A stretch of 64,000 nucleotides of DNA from DATGLG01 sp035294245 (GTDB lineage: Bacteria > Pseudomonadota > Alphaproteobacteria > JACZXZ01): the NCBI GenBank assembly GCA_035294245.1, contig DATGLG010000052.1, forward strand, positions 34,122 to 98,121, read 5' to 3'. Under the pieces are notes generated by a model. That model searched no databases, was not told where the DNA came from, and saw only the letters and a program-made list of their open reading frames with translations. Below, one piece after another: positions 33,265 through 41,969 of this stretch. Both the position numbers and the translations under genes were made by a program. Position 1 is the stretch's first letter; the number at the start of each line of letters is the position of its first letter.

Positions 33265-34219
33265 GGCCAAGCACCCCGGGGATGAGCGCGTCGGGGGCGC
33301 AATCGACGATCATCAGCGCGAAGAGCAGGAAGAGATAGAGGATCGAGAAGCCGAACATCTGCCGCGCGGCGCGGTCGTGCCCCTCATCGTCTTCCCGGTA
33401 TACGCGCAATGCGCAGATCACGAAGAGCGCCCCGAGCGCCAAGGCCGCAATCCCATAGCATCGCCCGACAACGCCGAGGGCCCAGGGGGCCAAGGTGACC
33501 GGCACCAGCAGCAGCGCGTAATAGAGGATCTGCCGCTTGGTCTCGCGCCGTCCGGCAACCACCGGCAACATCGGTACGCCGGCGCGCGCGTAATCCTTGG
33601 AGCGGTAGAGCGCCAGCGCCCAGAAATGCGGCGGCGTCCACATGAAGATCATCGCGAAGAGTGCGATCGAGGCGAGGCTCACATTGCCCGTGACCGCCGC
33701 CCAGCCGATCATCGGCGGAAAGGCTCCGGCGGCCCCGCCGATCACGATGTTCTGCGGCGTGCGGCGCTTGAGCCAGATCGTGTAGATGACGACGTAGAAG
33801 GCGATGGTGAGCGCAAGCAGCGCCGCCGCCACCGGGTTGACGCCGAGCGCCATCACCGTAACCGAGCCGCCCGCGAGCATAATGCCGAAGGCGAGCGCTG
33901 CTTCCGGTGACACCCGACCCTCCGGCAGCGGCCGCTTCATCGTCCGCGTCATCACCCGGTCGATGTCGCGGTCGTACCACATGTTGATGGCTCCCGCGGC
34001 ACCGGCGCCGACGGCAATGCAAAGGATCGCGATTGCCGCCAAGACCGGGTGGATATGGCCCGGCGCCAGATAGAGCCCGACGAAGCCGGTGAACACGACG
34101 AGCGACATCACCCGCGGCTTGAGCAGAGCCACATAATCGGCGACGCGGGCGCCATCCGCGGCGATGGCGGCCCGGCTTCCGCGATCCAGCTCGAAGGGTG
34201 CGTCGGACACCGAGTCCAC
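33257..34219 (-). CDS. ctaB: Protoheme IX farnesyltransferase (heme O synthase)
   Basis: A UbiA-superfamily prenyltransferase of 320 residues that adds farnesyl to heme B, the first step to heme A for the oxidase. The first Asp-rich site is NMWYDRDIDRVMTRTMKRPL; the second region contains FMWTPPHFWALALYRSKDYA. About nine hydrophobic helices are seen. The start is GTG at 34219, with a second GTG three codons downstream as the alternative. It follows ctaD by 25 bases. Confidence 0.95.
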   Translation of the reverse strand: MDSVSDAPFELDRGSRAAIAADGARVADYVALLKPRVMSLVVFTGFVGLYLAPGHIHPVLAAIAILCIAVGAGAAGAINMWYDRDIDRVMTRTMKRPLPEGRVSPEAALAFGIMLAGGSVTVMALGVNPVAAALLALTIAFYVVIYTIWLKRRTPQNIVIGGAAGAFPPMIGWAAVTGNVSLASIALFAMIFMWTPPHFWALALYRSKDYARAGVPMLPVVAGRRETKRQILYYALLLVPVTLAPWALGVVGRCYGIAALALGALFVICALRVYREDDEGHDRAARQMFGFSILYLFLLFALMIVDCAPDALIPGVLGHG

Positions 34220-34244
34220 TCCGGCCTAGGCCGCGCGATCCGCC

Positions 34245-35840
34245 TCAGCGGATCGTCGGCAGCTCCTCGAAGGTGTGGAATGGCGGCGGGGACGGCACCG
34301 TCCATTCGAGCGTAGTCGCACCCTCGCCCCATGGATTGGCGCCGACACGCCTGCCGGCGAGGAAGGTCTGCGCCACGATAAAGAGGAAGAGGATCGCGCC
34401 GGCAGCCGAGATGTAGGAGCCGACGGTCGCGACCTCGTTCCAGCCGGTGAAGGCCGCCGGATAGTCAGGCACTCGGCGCGGCATGCCGGCGAGGCCGAGG
34501 AAATGCATGGGGAAGAAGGTGAGGTTGACGCCGATGAACGTCATCCAGAAATGCAGCTTCCCCAGGGTCTCGTTGTACATGCGTCCGCACATCTTCGGGA
34601 ACCAGTAGTAAAAGCCGCCGAAGATCGAGAATACGGCGCCCAGAGACAGCACATAGTGGAAATGCGCGATCACGTAATAGGTATCGTGGAGCGCGATATC
34701 CATCCCGGCGTTCGCGAGCACGACGCCGGTGACGCCGCCGACCGTGAAGAGGAAGATGAAGCCGATGGCCCACAGCATGGGAACGCGGAACTGGATTGAT
34801 CCCCCCCACATGGTGGCGATCCAGCTGAAGATCTTGATGCCCGTCGGCACCGCGATCACCATCGTCGCGGCGGTGAAGTAGGCGCGCGTGTTCACGTCGA
34901 GGCCGATCGTGTACATGTGGTGGGCCCAGACGATGAAGCCGATGAAGCCGATGGCCACCATGGCATAGGCCATGCCGAGATAGCCGAACACGGGCTTGCG
35001 CGAGAAGGTGGAGACGATATGGCTGATCATGCCGAAGCCGGGCAGGATCAGGATGTACACCTCGGGGTGGCCGAAGAACCAGAAGAGGTGCGCGAAGAGG
35101 ATCGGATCGCCGCCCTTGGAGGGATCGAAGAAAGCCGTGCCGAAATTGCGGTCGGTGAGCAGCATCGTGATCCCGCCGGCGAGAACCGGCAGCGACAGCA
35201 GCAGCAGGAAGGCGGTGACCAGGATGGCCCAGACGAAGAGCGGCATCTTATGCAGCGTCATCCCGGGCGCGCGCATATTGAAGATGGTGGTGATGAAGTT
35301 GATTGCACCCAGGATCGAGGAGGCGCCGGCCAAGTGCATGGAGAAGATCACCATGTCGACGGCCGGCCCGGGATGACCGAGGGCCGAGGACAGCGGCGGG
35401 TAGAGGGTCCAGCCGGTGCCTGCTCCGCCTTGGACGAGGGACGAGCCCAGCAGCAGAAGGAAGGAGGGAATAAGCAGCCAGAAGCTGATGTTGTTCATGC
35501 GGGGGAACGCCATATCCGGCGCCCCGATCATGATCGGGACCATCCAGTTCCCGAAGCCGCCGATCATCGCCGGCATGATCATGAAGAAGATCATGATGAG
35601 GCCGTGGGCGGTGATGGCGACGTTGTAGAATTGCTTGCCCTCCGGCCCCGGGAAGACGTGCATCCCGGGATGGAAGAGCTCGGTGCGGATATAGATGGAA
35701 AAGGCCAGGCCGATGATCCCCGCCGTGACGGCGAAGATCAGGTACATCGTGCCGATGTCCTTGTGGTTCGTCGAGTAGACGAAGCGCCGCCACCCGGTCG
35801 GATGGTCTGCATGAGAAGCGTGTGCCATTTCCTGCGCCAT
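34245..35840 (-). CDS. ctaD: Cytochrome c oxidase subunit I (aa3 type)
   Basis: The catalytic subunit, 531 residues, with twelve helices. Ligands and channels are visible: heme a His in AHGLIMIFFM, CuB site HPEVYILILPGFG with the cross-linked His-Tyr pair, WAHHMYTIGLDV, and heme a3/heme a His in HFHYVLSLGAVF. It is an A1-type (mitochondrial-like) heme-copper oxidase by the HPEVY motif. It lies 22 bases after coxB in the same operon. Confidence 0.98.
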   Translation of the reverse strand: MAQEMAHASHADHPTGWRRFVYSTNHKDIGTMYLIFAVTAGIIGLAFSIYIRTELFHPGMHVFPGPEGKQFYNVAITAHGLIMIFFMIMPAMIGGFGNWMVPIMIGAPDMAFPRMNNISFWLLIPSFLLLLGSSLVQGGAGTGWTLYPPLSSALGHPGPAVDMVIFSMHLAGASSILGAINFITTIFNMRAPGMTLHKMPLFVWAILVTAFLLLLSLPVLAGGITMLLTDRNFGTAFFDPSKGGDPILFAHLFWFFGHPEVYILILPGFGMISHIVSTFSRKPVFGYLGMAYAMVAIGFIGFIVWAHHMYTIGLDVNTRAYFTAATMVIAVPTGIKIFSWIATMWGGSIQFRVPMLWAIGFIFLFTVGGVTGVVLANAGMDIALHDTYYVIAHFHYVLSLGAVFSIFGGFYYWFPKMCGRMYNETLGKLHFWMTFIGVNLTFFPMHFLGLAGMPRRVPDYPAAFTGWNEVATVGSYISAAGAILFLFIVAQTFLAGRRVGANPWGEGATTLEWTVPSPPPFHTFEELPTIR

Positions 35841-35862
35841 ATTGGGACCTCTTGGAATGCGA

Positions 35863-36705
35863 TCAACGCCGGGCTTCGGCCTGGGCGAGCTGCGCCCCCG
35901 CCGCGGGCTTTGCGTTCGACGATGCCTTCTGCTGGCCGGCCAGCCATTGCGCGAAGGCCTCCTTGGAAACGGCTTTTACCTCGATCGGCATGAAGCCGTG
36001 ATTGACACCGCAGAGCTGGGTGCACTGGCCGTAATAGGTGCCTTCTTTCTCGATGTTCATCCAGATCTCGTTGAGCCGCCCGGGCACGCCGTTGATCTGC
36101 ATGCCGAGAGCCGGGACCACCCAGGCGTGGATCACATCGTCGGAGGTGACCAGCACGCGAATGTAGGTGTGGACGGGAACGACGAGAGGATTATCGACGG
36201 AGAGCAGCCGGATCTGACCGGGCTTGAGCGAATCGTCGTCGATGATCTGGCTGTCGAACGACACCTTGCTGTCCGGGTAGTCGTAGGACCAGTACCATTG
36301 ATGCCCGGTCGCCTTGACCGTGAGATCGGCCTTCGGCGTCACATCGGCATAATAGATGAGCTTGAAGGAGGGGATCGCGATGATCACCAGGATCATAATC
36401 GGGACCACCGTCCAGATCACCTCGATGAGCGTGTTGTGCGAGGTCTTGGTGGGGACCGGATTGCGGCTCGCCCGGAAGCGCCACATCACATAGACGAGGA
36501 GTCCGAGGACGAGAAGCGTGATCAGCGTGATGATCCACAGCAGGAGCGAGTTGAAGCTGTGGATCCGATCCGCGACGAGCGAAGCCGCCGGTTGCATGCC
36601 CATTTCCCAAGGCTGCGGCTCTGCGGCGTAAGCGCCACTCCCGGCGAAGCCAGCGAAGCCGAGCACCAGCGTCGCGAGTGCGGCTAGACGAGTTTTCACA
36701 GGCAT
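35863..36705 (-). CDS. coxB: Cytochrome c oxidase subunit II (CuA)
   Basis: A 280-residue subunit that accepts electrons from cytochrome c. The signal peptide (TRLAALATLVLGFAGFAGSG) is followed by two membrane helices (SLLLWIITLITLLVLGLLVY; LIEVIWTVVPIMILVIIAIP), then the periplasmic cupredoxin domain. The CuA motif is CTQLCGVNHGFMPIEV and GHQWYWSYDYPD is the electron entry patch. There is no fused cytochrome c domain. ATG 36705 follows GAGGAGAG. This is the first cox gene. Confidence 0.97.
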   Translation of the reverse strand: MPVKTRLAALATLVLGFAGFAGSGAYAAEPQPWEMGMQPAASLVADRIHSFNSLLLWIITLITLLVLGLLVYVMWRFRASRNPVPTKTSHNTLIEVIWTVVPIMILVIIAIPSFKLIYYADVTPKADLTVKATGHQWYWSYDYPDSKVSFDSQIIDDDSLKPGQIRLLSVDNPLVVPVHTYIRVLVTSDDVIHAWVVPALGMQINGVPGRLNEIWMNIEKEGTYYGQCTQLCGVNHGFMPIEVKAVSKEAFAQWLAGQQKASSNAKPAAGAQLAQAEARR

Positions 36706-36961
36706 CTCTCCTCGCCCCGATGTTCTTACGAGACCCATTGCATCAGATCGGGCGATGTCGCCGCCGGCGCTTGGCAAGCCAAATACCCCGGTGCGCGACC
36801 TTCCGCGCCATCCCCAAGCGGCCGCGACAATACAATACGCCCGGCGCGCCGAACAACCAGACCGGACGCCGCAGGCCTGCGCGCCGCCGCCGCCGCGGCT
36901 TCGCCGCCAAGCCAGGCAATACAGCGGAAACCCTAGCATTTCTGCGGCTTTGCGCGATTTA

Positions 36962-36978
36962 TGCGACGATATGTCGCA
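36962..36978. promoter_or_regulatory. RegA/RegR-like response regulator box upstream of coxB
   Basis: TGCGAC-GATAT-GTCGCA is a perfect 6-bp inverted repeat with a 5-base spacer. Its core GCGACGATATGTCGC agrees with the redox response regulator consensus GNG(A/G)C(A/G)TTNNGNCGC (RegR/RegA family, from memory) at all but one defined position, on either strand. It lies 257 bases before coxB and 145 bases before tldD. RegA/PrrA/ActR proteins are known to control terminal oxidases, so the place is fitting. No regulator gene is in the window. Confidence 0.5.
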
Positions 36979-37042
36979 CAACAGCGAAACGGACTCAAGA
37001 GCTCCGCCAAGGCGGGCCGAGGGCCATCACAGCCGGGCGCGA

Positions 37043-37071
37043 GTGACTTGCCTTGGCGCCGTCACTATATA
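37043..37071 (+). promoter_or_regulatory. Candidate promoter of tldD
   Basis: GTGACT (37043-37048, four of six matches to TTGACA) is followed after 17 bases by TATATA (37066-37071). Transcription would start near 37078, leaving a 45-base leader before the ATG at 37123. Confidence 0.45.
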
Positions 37072-37122
37072 GCCTCATCATAGGCTCGCTCGACCGCACT
37101 CTTGTCCGCCAAAGGTTCCGAC

Positions 37123-38556
37123 ATGTCCGACCGCCTCACCGCCGAGACACTCTTCTTCGACCGCGCCGGCCTCGATCGGCGCCGCGTCCAGGCCATCGTC
37201 GACGAGTCGCTCCACGGCGCCGACGATGGAGAGCTGTTCCTCGAATACACCCAATCCGAGGCCCTCGCCTATGACGACGGGCGGCTCAAAAGTGCTTCCT
37301 TCGACACCAGCCAAGGCTTCGGCCTGCGCGCCATCTCGGGCGAGGCCGTCGGATTCGCCCATGCGTCCGAGCTTTCGGAAGCGGCGATCCGCCGCGCCGC
37401 CGCGACGGTCAAGTCGGTCCGCAGCGGTCATAGCGGCGCTGCAGGGGCGCCGCCGGCGGGCACCAATCATCACCTCTATGGTGAGGAGAATCCCTTGTCC
37501 GGCTTGGCTTTCGAGCGCAAGGTCAAGCTGCTCGCCGAGATCGACGCCTATGCCCGCGGGAAGGACCCCCGCGTGCGCCAAGTCATGGTCTCCCTCTCGG
37601 GATCCTGGCAGGCCGTCGCCATCCTGCGCGCCGGCGGGCATTGGAGCGCCGATATCCGACCCCTCGTCCGCCTCAACGTCAGCGTCGTCGCCGGAGAGGG
37701 CGAACGGATGGAGACGGGCTCCGATGGGCGCGGCGGCCGTGTGAGCTTTGACAGCCTTATCGACCCCGCCAATTGGCAGGGGCAGGTGGACGAGGCGCTG
37801 CGCCAAGCGCTCGTCAATCTTGGCTCGGTGCCCGCGCCGGCCGGCGAGATGACCGTGGTGCTCGGGCCCGGCTGGCCCGGCATCCTCCTCCACGAGGCGA
37901 TCGGGCACGGGCTCGAGGGCGACTTCAACCGCAAGAAGACCTCGGCCTTCGCAGGGCTCATGGGCAAGCGCGTCGCCAGTCCCGGGGTCACCGTCGTCGA
38001 CGACGGCACGATTCCCGACCGGCGCGGCTCGCTCACCATCGACGACGAAGGCACGCCGAGTGAGCGCACCGTCCTGATCGAAGACGGCATCCTGAAGGGT
38101 TACATGCAGGACCGCCAGAACGCGCGGCTCATGGGCATGAAGCCGACGGGCAACGGCCGGCGGCAGAGCTTCGCCCATCATCCGATGCCGCGCATGACCA
38201 ATACCTACATGCTCGCGGGGGAGCACGATCCGGCGGAAATCCTTCGCTCGGTCAAGCGCGGCCTTTATGCGGTCAATTTCGGCGGCGGCCAGGTGGATAT
38301 CACCTCGGGCAAATTCGTCTTCTCGGCCTCCGAAGCCTATCTGGTCGAGGGCGGCAAGATCGGCCCGGCGGTGAAGGGGGCGACATTGATCGGCAACGGC
38401 CCCGACGTCCTCACCAAGGTCCGCATGATCGGCAACGACCTGCGCCTCGATCCGGGCATCGGCACCTGCGGGAAGGACGGCCAGGGCGTTCCCGTCGGCG
38501 TGGGCCAGCCCACGCTTCTCATCGACACCCTGACGGTCGGCGGCACTGCAGCCTGA
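37123..38556 (+). CDS. tldD: Metalloprotease TldD
   Basis: The catalytic half of the TldD/TldE peptidase, 477 residues. It carries the zinc motif HEAIGHGLEGDF (H-E-x3-H, about residue 257) and a conserved GTCGKDGQGVPVGVGQPTLL near the C-terminus. TldD/TldE degrades unfolded peptides and matures some ribosomally made peptides such as microcin B17; its other roles vary. The start is ATG 37123, with a TTG at 37102 less likely. Its partner tldE is at 46.1 kb, not adjacent. Confidence 0.96.
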   Translation: MSDRLTAETLFFDRAGLDRRRVQAIVDESLHGADDGELFLEYTQSEALAYDDGRLKSASFDTSQGFGLRAISGEAVGFAHASELSEAAIRRAAATVKSVRSGHSGAAGAPPAGTNHHLYGEENPLSGLAFERKVKLLAEIDAYARGKDPRVRQVMVSLSGSWQAVAILRAGGHWSADIRPLVRLNVSVVAGEGERMETGSDGRGGRVSFDSLIDPANWQGQVDEALRQALVNLGSVPAPAGEMTVVLGPGWPGILLHEAIGHGLEGDFNRKKTSAFAGLMGKRVASPGVTVVDDGTIPDRRGSLTIDDEGTPSERTVLIEDGILKGYMQDRQNARLMGMKPTGNGRRQSFAHHPMPRMTNTYMLAGEHDPAEILRSVKRGLYAVNFGGGQVDITSGKFVFSASEAYLVEGGKIGPAVKGATLIGNGPDVLTKVRMIGNDLRLDPGIGTCGKDGQGVPVGVGQPTLLIDTLTVGGTAA

Positions 38557-38630
38557 CGCGGCCCTCGTCGGCGTTGCGCGACGAGGCCGGGGCCGCTTAC
38601 AAAAGGCAACCGAACAAGGGTGGGTTGCCG

Positions 38631-39098
38631 ATGCGTCGGGCGGTCCTGACTGTCGTTCTGCTCCTTGCGTCCCTCGTGGCATGGCCGCGCCCGCCATCGG
38701 CCGCGCCCGCCGGGCTGGTCACGAAAAAAAGCACCTTCGACGTCGCCCAGACTTTGGACAGGCTGGAGAGCCTCCTGAGGCAGAACGGTTTCACCATCAT
38801 CGCCCGCGTCGATCAGCGGGCGGTGGCGATGAAAGGCGGCGAGCACATACCCCCGGCCGAGCTTCTACAATTCTCGCTCCCGGCCTTCGATGCGGCCCTC
38901 CTCAAGAGCGACCGGGTCGTCGGGCTCGATCTGCCCCTCAAGGCGCTCGCCTGGGAGGATACCAGCGGACGCGTCTATCTGACCTATCCGGCCCCGGATC
39001 AGCTCGCGCAGCGCTTCGACATCACCAACCAGCCCGTCGCGGTCCAGCACATGGCCGAGCTTCTCGACCGGCTCACCGATAAGGCGCTCTCGCCCTGA
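38631..39098 (+). CDS. DUF302 family exported protein
   Basis: A 155-residue protein with a signal peptide (RRAVLTVVLLLASLVAWPRP, cut near SAAPA). The DUF302 core follows: LDRLESLLRQNGFTIIARVD, then LLQFSLPAFDAALLKSDRVV, LDLPLKALAWEDTSGRVYLT and a closing helix. The family is widespread and of unknown function; some members bind small ligands or heme in structural studies. ATG 38631 begins at the signal peptide. It ends seven bases from the convergent reductase gene. Confidence 0.85.
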   Translation: MRRAVLTVVLLLASLVAWPRPPSAAPAGLVTKKSTFDVAQTLDRLESLLRQNGFTIIARVDQRAVAMKGGEHIPPAELLQFSLPAFDAALLKSDRVVGLDLPLKALAWEDTSGRVYLTYPAPDQLAQRFDITNQPVAVQHMAELLDRLTDKALSP

Positions 39099-39105
39099 GC
39101 CGGAC

Positions 39106-39675
39106 TCAATCGCCCCGCAGCCTGCGGGCCCAAGCGGCGAGTGCCGCCATGAGGTCCTTGACCAGCCCGAGCGCCGTCTCGTCCTTCAGCTTGCCGTGCT
39201 CGTCGAACTTGGTATGGGCCTGGGCGACGAAGATCTCCGGCCGATTGAGGAAGTGCACGTCGAGATAGACCAGGCTCTGGCGGAGGTGATATTGCGAGCG
39301 GACGGTGCCGCCCGTCCCCATGCTGGCGCCCATCACCGCTGCCGGCTTGCCCTCGAAGGGCTGCCCGGGCGGACGCGACGCCCAGTCGATCGCATTCTTG
39401 AGGACGCCGGGAATCGAGTAATTGTATTCGGGCGTGACAAAGAGAAGGGCATCCGCCGCGGCGATCTTGCTGCGAAATTCCTCGACGGGCTTGGGAAAGC
39501 CCGCTTGCCGCACATCCTCGTTATAGAGCGGTATCGGCGCGATATCGAAGGTCTCGAGCGTCATCGCCGGCGGCAGCACCTCTTGAGCGACGCGCAGCAG
39601 CATCCTGTTGTAGGAGCCTCGCCGGAGGCTGCCACATATCCCAAGCACCTTGACCGGCTTCGATCCATCCGCCAT
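39106..39675 (-). CDS. NADPH-dependent FMN reductase family protein
   Basis: A 189-residue flavodoxin-fold reductase related to ArsH, ChrR and SsuE-like enzymes. The FMN phosphate loop is GSLRRGSYNRML near the N-terminus, and PEYNYSIPGVLKNAIDWAS is the flavin-binding signature. It probably reduces quinones, azo dyes or metals, or supplies reduced FMN; the substrate cannot be told. ATG 39675 has AGGAGAA upstream. The gene lies just downstream of gshA on the same strand, with 50 bases between. Confidence 0.92.
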   Translation of the reverse strand: MADGSKPVKVLGICGSLRRGSYNRMLLRVAQEVLPPAMTLETFDIAPIPLYNEDVRQAGFPKPVEEFRSKIAAADALLFVTPEYNYSIPGVLKNAIDWASRPPGQPFEGKPAAVMGASMGTGGTVRSQYHLRQSLVYLDVHFLNRPEIFVAQAHTKFDEHGKLKDETALGLVKDLMAALAAWARRLRGD

Positions 39676-39725
39676 TGGCTTCTCCTCCGTTCTAGCTGAT
39701 GCCGTCCCGGTGCGCGGGCGGCAGG

Positions 39726-41093
39726 TCAATAGGCGAGCTCGCGGAAGACGGGCTCCACGCTGCGGTTCCAGCGCGTCTCGTAGGCCTCGAGGAGCCGCTC
39801 CGCAGGGGTACGTCCAGACCGCGCCGTCTCCCACAGCACATCCAGAAAGGCGCTCTCGTCGGCGCCCATGCCGTCCCGCTGCGCACGGCGCTTGAGCCCG
39901 TCCTCGGCGATAGCCAGGACCTCGAGCGCCCAATCGCGCACGCTGCGTTTCTTGAACGAGGCTGTAAGCGCCTGCCGCGGCACCGCGCGGCGAAGGGCAT
40001 CGTGATCGGTCGGCGTCCAGTCCTTGACGAGCTGCCAGGCTGAGTCGAGCGCCGCCGGCTCGTAGAGCAATCCCACCCAGAGCGCGGGGAGCGCACAAAG
40101 GCCCCTCCACGGGCCGCCATCCGCACCGCGCATCTCGAGATAGCGCTTGAGCCGAACCTCGGGGAATGCCGTCGTGGCATGATCCGCCCAATCCACCAGC
40201 GTCGGCCGCTCGCCCGGGAGCGCCGGCAGCTTGCCCTCCAGGAAATCGCGGAAGGACTGCCCGCTCGCATCGATATAGCGGCCATCGCGATAGACGAAAT
40301 ACATGGGGACGTCGAGCAGATAGTCGACATAGCGCTCGAAGCCCATGCCGGCATCGAAGACGAAGGGGAGCATGCCGCAGCGATCGGGATCCGTATCCGT
40401 CCAGACTTGGCTGCGGTAGGAAAGGAAGCCATTCGGCTTTCCTTCAGTGAAGGGTGAGTTGGCGAAGAGCGCCGTCGCGATCGGCTGCAGCGCCAGGCTC
40501 ACCCGGAATTTCTTCACCATGTCGGCTTCGGAGGCGAAGTCGAGATTGACCTGGACCGTGCAGGTGCGCAGCATCATGTCGAGGCCGAGCTTGCCGCGCT
40601 TCGGCATATAGGCGCGCATGATCTTGTAACGGCCCTTCGGCATCCAGGAGATGTCTTCGCGCTTCGCGGTGGGATGGAAGCCGAGGCCGATCAGCCCGAA
40701 GCCCAGCACCTCGCCGATTGCCTTCGCCTCGCGGAGATGCTGATGCACCTCGGCACAGGTCTCGTGCAGGGTCTTGAGCGGCGCGCCGGAGAGCTCGAGC
40801 TGGCCGCCGGGCTCGAGGCTGATATTGCATTTGCCTTTCTCAAGGGCGATCACGTTTCCGTTCTCGAGGATCGGCGACCAGCCGAAACGGCGGCCGAGCT
40901 CGGTGAGCAGATCGCGCACCCCGCCCTGTTCCTCGTAGGTAAGTGGCTTGAGGTTGCCCCGATGAAAGGTGAATTTCTCGTGCTCGGTGCCGATCCGCCA
41001 CTCGGCCGCGGGTTTGCAGCCGCCGGCCAGATATTCGACGAGCTGGCTTCTGCTCTCGATAAGCTCGCCGCTCACTTTGGAGGGTCCGGACAT
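39726..41093 (-). CDS. gshA: Glutamate--cysteine ligase (plant/proteobacterial type)
   Basis: The first enzyme of glutathione synthesis, 455 residues. It belongs to the class shared by alphaproteobacteria and plants: WRIGTEHEKFTFHRGNLKPL near the start, NVIALEKGKCNISLEPGGQLELSG, and LGLDMMLRTCTVQVNLDFAS. In that class a redox disulfide can tune activity; several cysteines are present. ATG 41093 lies eight bases after the rsmE stop, so the pair is an operon. Glutathione may feed the Prx5-type peroxidase in this region. Confidence 0.95.
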   Translation of the reverse strand: MSGPSKVSGELIESRSQLVEYLAGGCKPAAEWRIGTEHEKFTFHRGNLKPLTYEEQGGVRDLLTELGRRFGWSPILENGNVIALEKGKCNISLEPGGQLELSGAPLKTLHETCAEVHQHLREAKAIGEVLGFGLIGLGFHPTAKREDISWMPKGRYKIMRAYMPKRGKLGLDMMLRTCTVQVNLDFASEADMVKKFRVSLALQPIATALFANSPFTEGKPNGFLSYRSQVWTDTDPDRCGMLPFVFDAGMGFERYVDYLLDVPMYFVYRDGRYIDASGQSFRDFLEGKLPALPGERPTLVDWADHATTAFPEVRLKRYLEMRGADGGPWRGLCALPALWVGLLYEPAALDSAWQLVKDWTPTDHDALRRAVPRQALTASFKKRSVRDWALEVLAIAEDGLKRRAQRDGMGADESAFLDVLWETARSGRTPAERLLEAYETRWNRSVEPVFRELAY

Positions 41094-41101
41094 GGCGACC
41101 T

Positions 41102-41890
41102 TCAGCGGGTTGGCGGAATAATTTCGTCGGACGTCTTGTGGCAGGCGCCGCGCCAGTCGCCGGCAAGGGCTTGCCAGCAGGCGAGGGCTGCCAGCGCGGC
41201 GGTGTCAGCCCGAAGCACGCGCGGCCCCAGGCTGGCGGCGGTAACAATGGGAAGTTTTTTCAGCCGGTCAAGCTCGTCTGCCGAAAATCCGCCCTCGGGA
41301 CCGGTCATTACCGCCCAGGGTCCGAAAGCGGCATCGCTCCCCGCCAAGGCGGCGGTGATCGACGCCGCCGTCCCGGTCTCGTCGCACAGGAGGACGCGCC
41401 GTTCCGCCGGCCAGCGCGCCAGCATTTCGTCGAGCGTTGCCGCCGGAAAGATCTCGGGCACCGAGAGCCGCCCGCATTGCTCGGCGGCCTCGATCGCATT
41501 GGCGCGCAGGCGCTCGACGTTGACACGGCCGACAGCGGTCCATCGGGTGAAGACCGGCCAGAGTCCGGAAACGCCGAGCTCGGTCGCCTTCTCGGCGACG
41601 AAGTCGATGCGCGCGCGCTTGATTGGCGCGAAGACGAGCCAGAGGTCGGGTCCGCGGTCCTGGATACGCGTCCGGCTTTCGACGGCGCAGGAAGCCCAGC
41701 CCTTGCCGAGGCCGTCGAGTCGCGCCCGCCATTCGCCGTCCCGTCCATTGAAGAGAAGGAGCGGTGCGCCCGCGGACAGGCGCATAACGCTGCGCAAATA
41801 ATGGGCTTGCTCGGCGCCGAGGCCAACCGCGACGCCGGGCGCAAGCGCCTGATCGACGAAGAGTCTGATCCTGGCTCGTTCTTCCGACAT
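41102..41890 (-). CDS. rsmE: 16S rRNA (uracil1498-N3)-methyltransferase
   Basis: A SPOUT methyltransferase of 262 residues. An N-terminal PUA-like domain (RIRLFVDQALAPG; AHYLRSVMRLSAGAPLLLFN) is followed by the trefoil-knot domain with VMTGPEGGFSADELD and LGPRVLRADTAALAALACW, which bind S-adenosylmethionine. ATG 41890 is chosen because homologues begin at this point; an earlier in-frame start adds 12 unrelated residues. It is divergent from ubiA. Confidence 0.95.
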   Translation of the reverse strand: MSEERARIRLFVDQALAPGVAVGLGAEQAHYLRSVMRLSAGAPLLLFNGRDGEWRARLDGLGKGWASCAVESRTRIQDRGPDLWLVFAPIKRARIDFVAEKATELGVSGLWPVFTRWTAVGRVNVERLRANAIEAAEQCGRLSVPEIFPAATLDEMLARWPAERRVLLCDETGTAASITAALAGSDAAFGPWAVMTGPEGGFSADELDRLKKLPIVTAASLGPRVLRADTAALAALACWQALAGDWRGACHKTSDEIIPPTR

Positions 41891-41969
41891 GGCGCTCAGC
41901 CGTCCCGTCCTATTTTTTGGAGCCACCGTGCCGCTTGAGGCGCTGCGCGGCTAGGAGCAAGATTACTCC

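Larger units (their letters stand above)
36706..37122. other. 417-base intergenic region between divergent coxB and tldD
   Basis: This is the longest gene-free stretch. Short frames inside it have no coding character. It holds the GCGAC-N5-GTCGC palindrome at 36962-36978 and a candidate tldD promoter at 37043-37071, and it must also contain the cox promoter. The nearest cox candidate is TTGTTC with TGTATT 16 bases on (minus strand, near 36825-36850), which is weak. Confidence 0.6.

Noticed and set aside
34917..35993. 358-codon plus-strand frame opposite ctaD
   Set aside because: Its product is a His/Asp/Glu/Arg-rich mirror of membrane-helix codons. ctaD is certain on the other strand.
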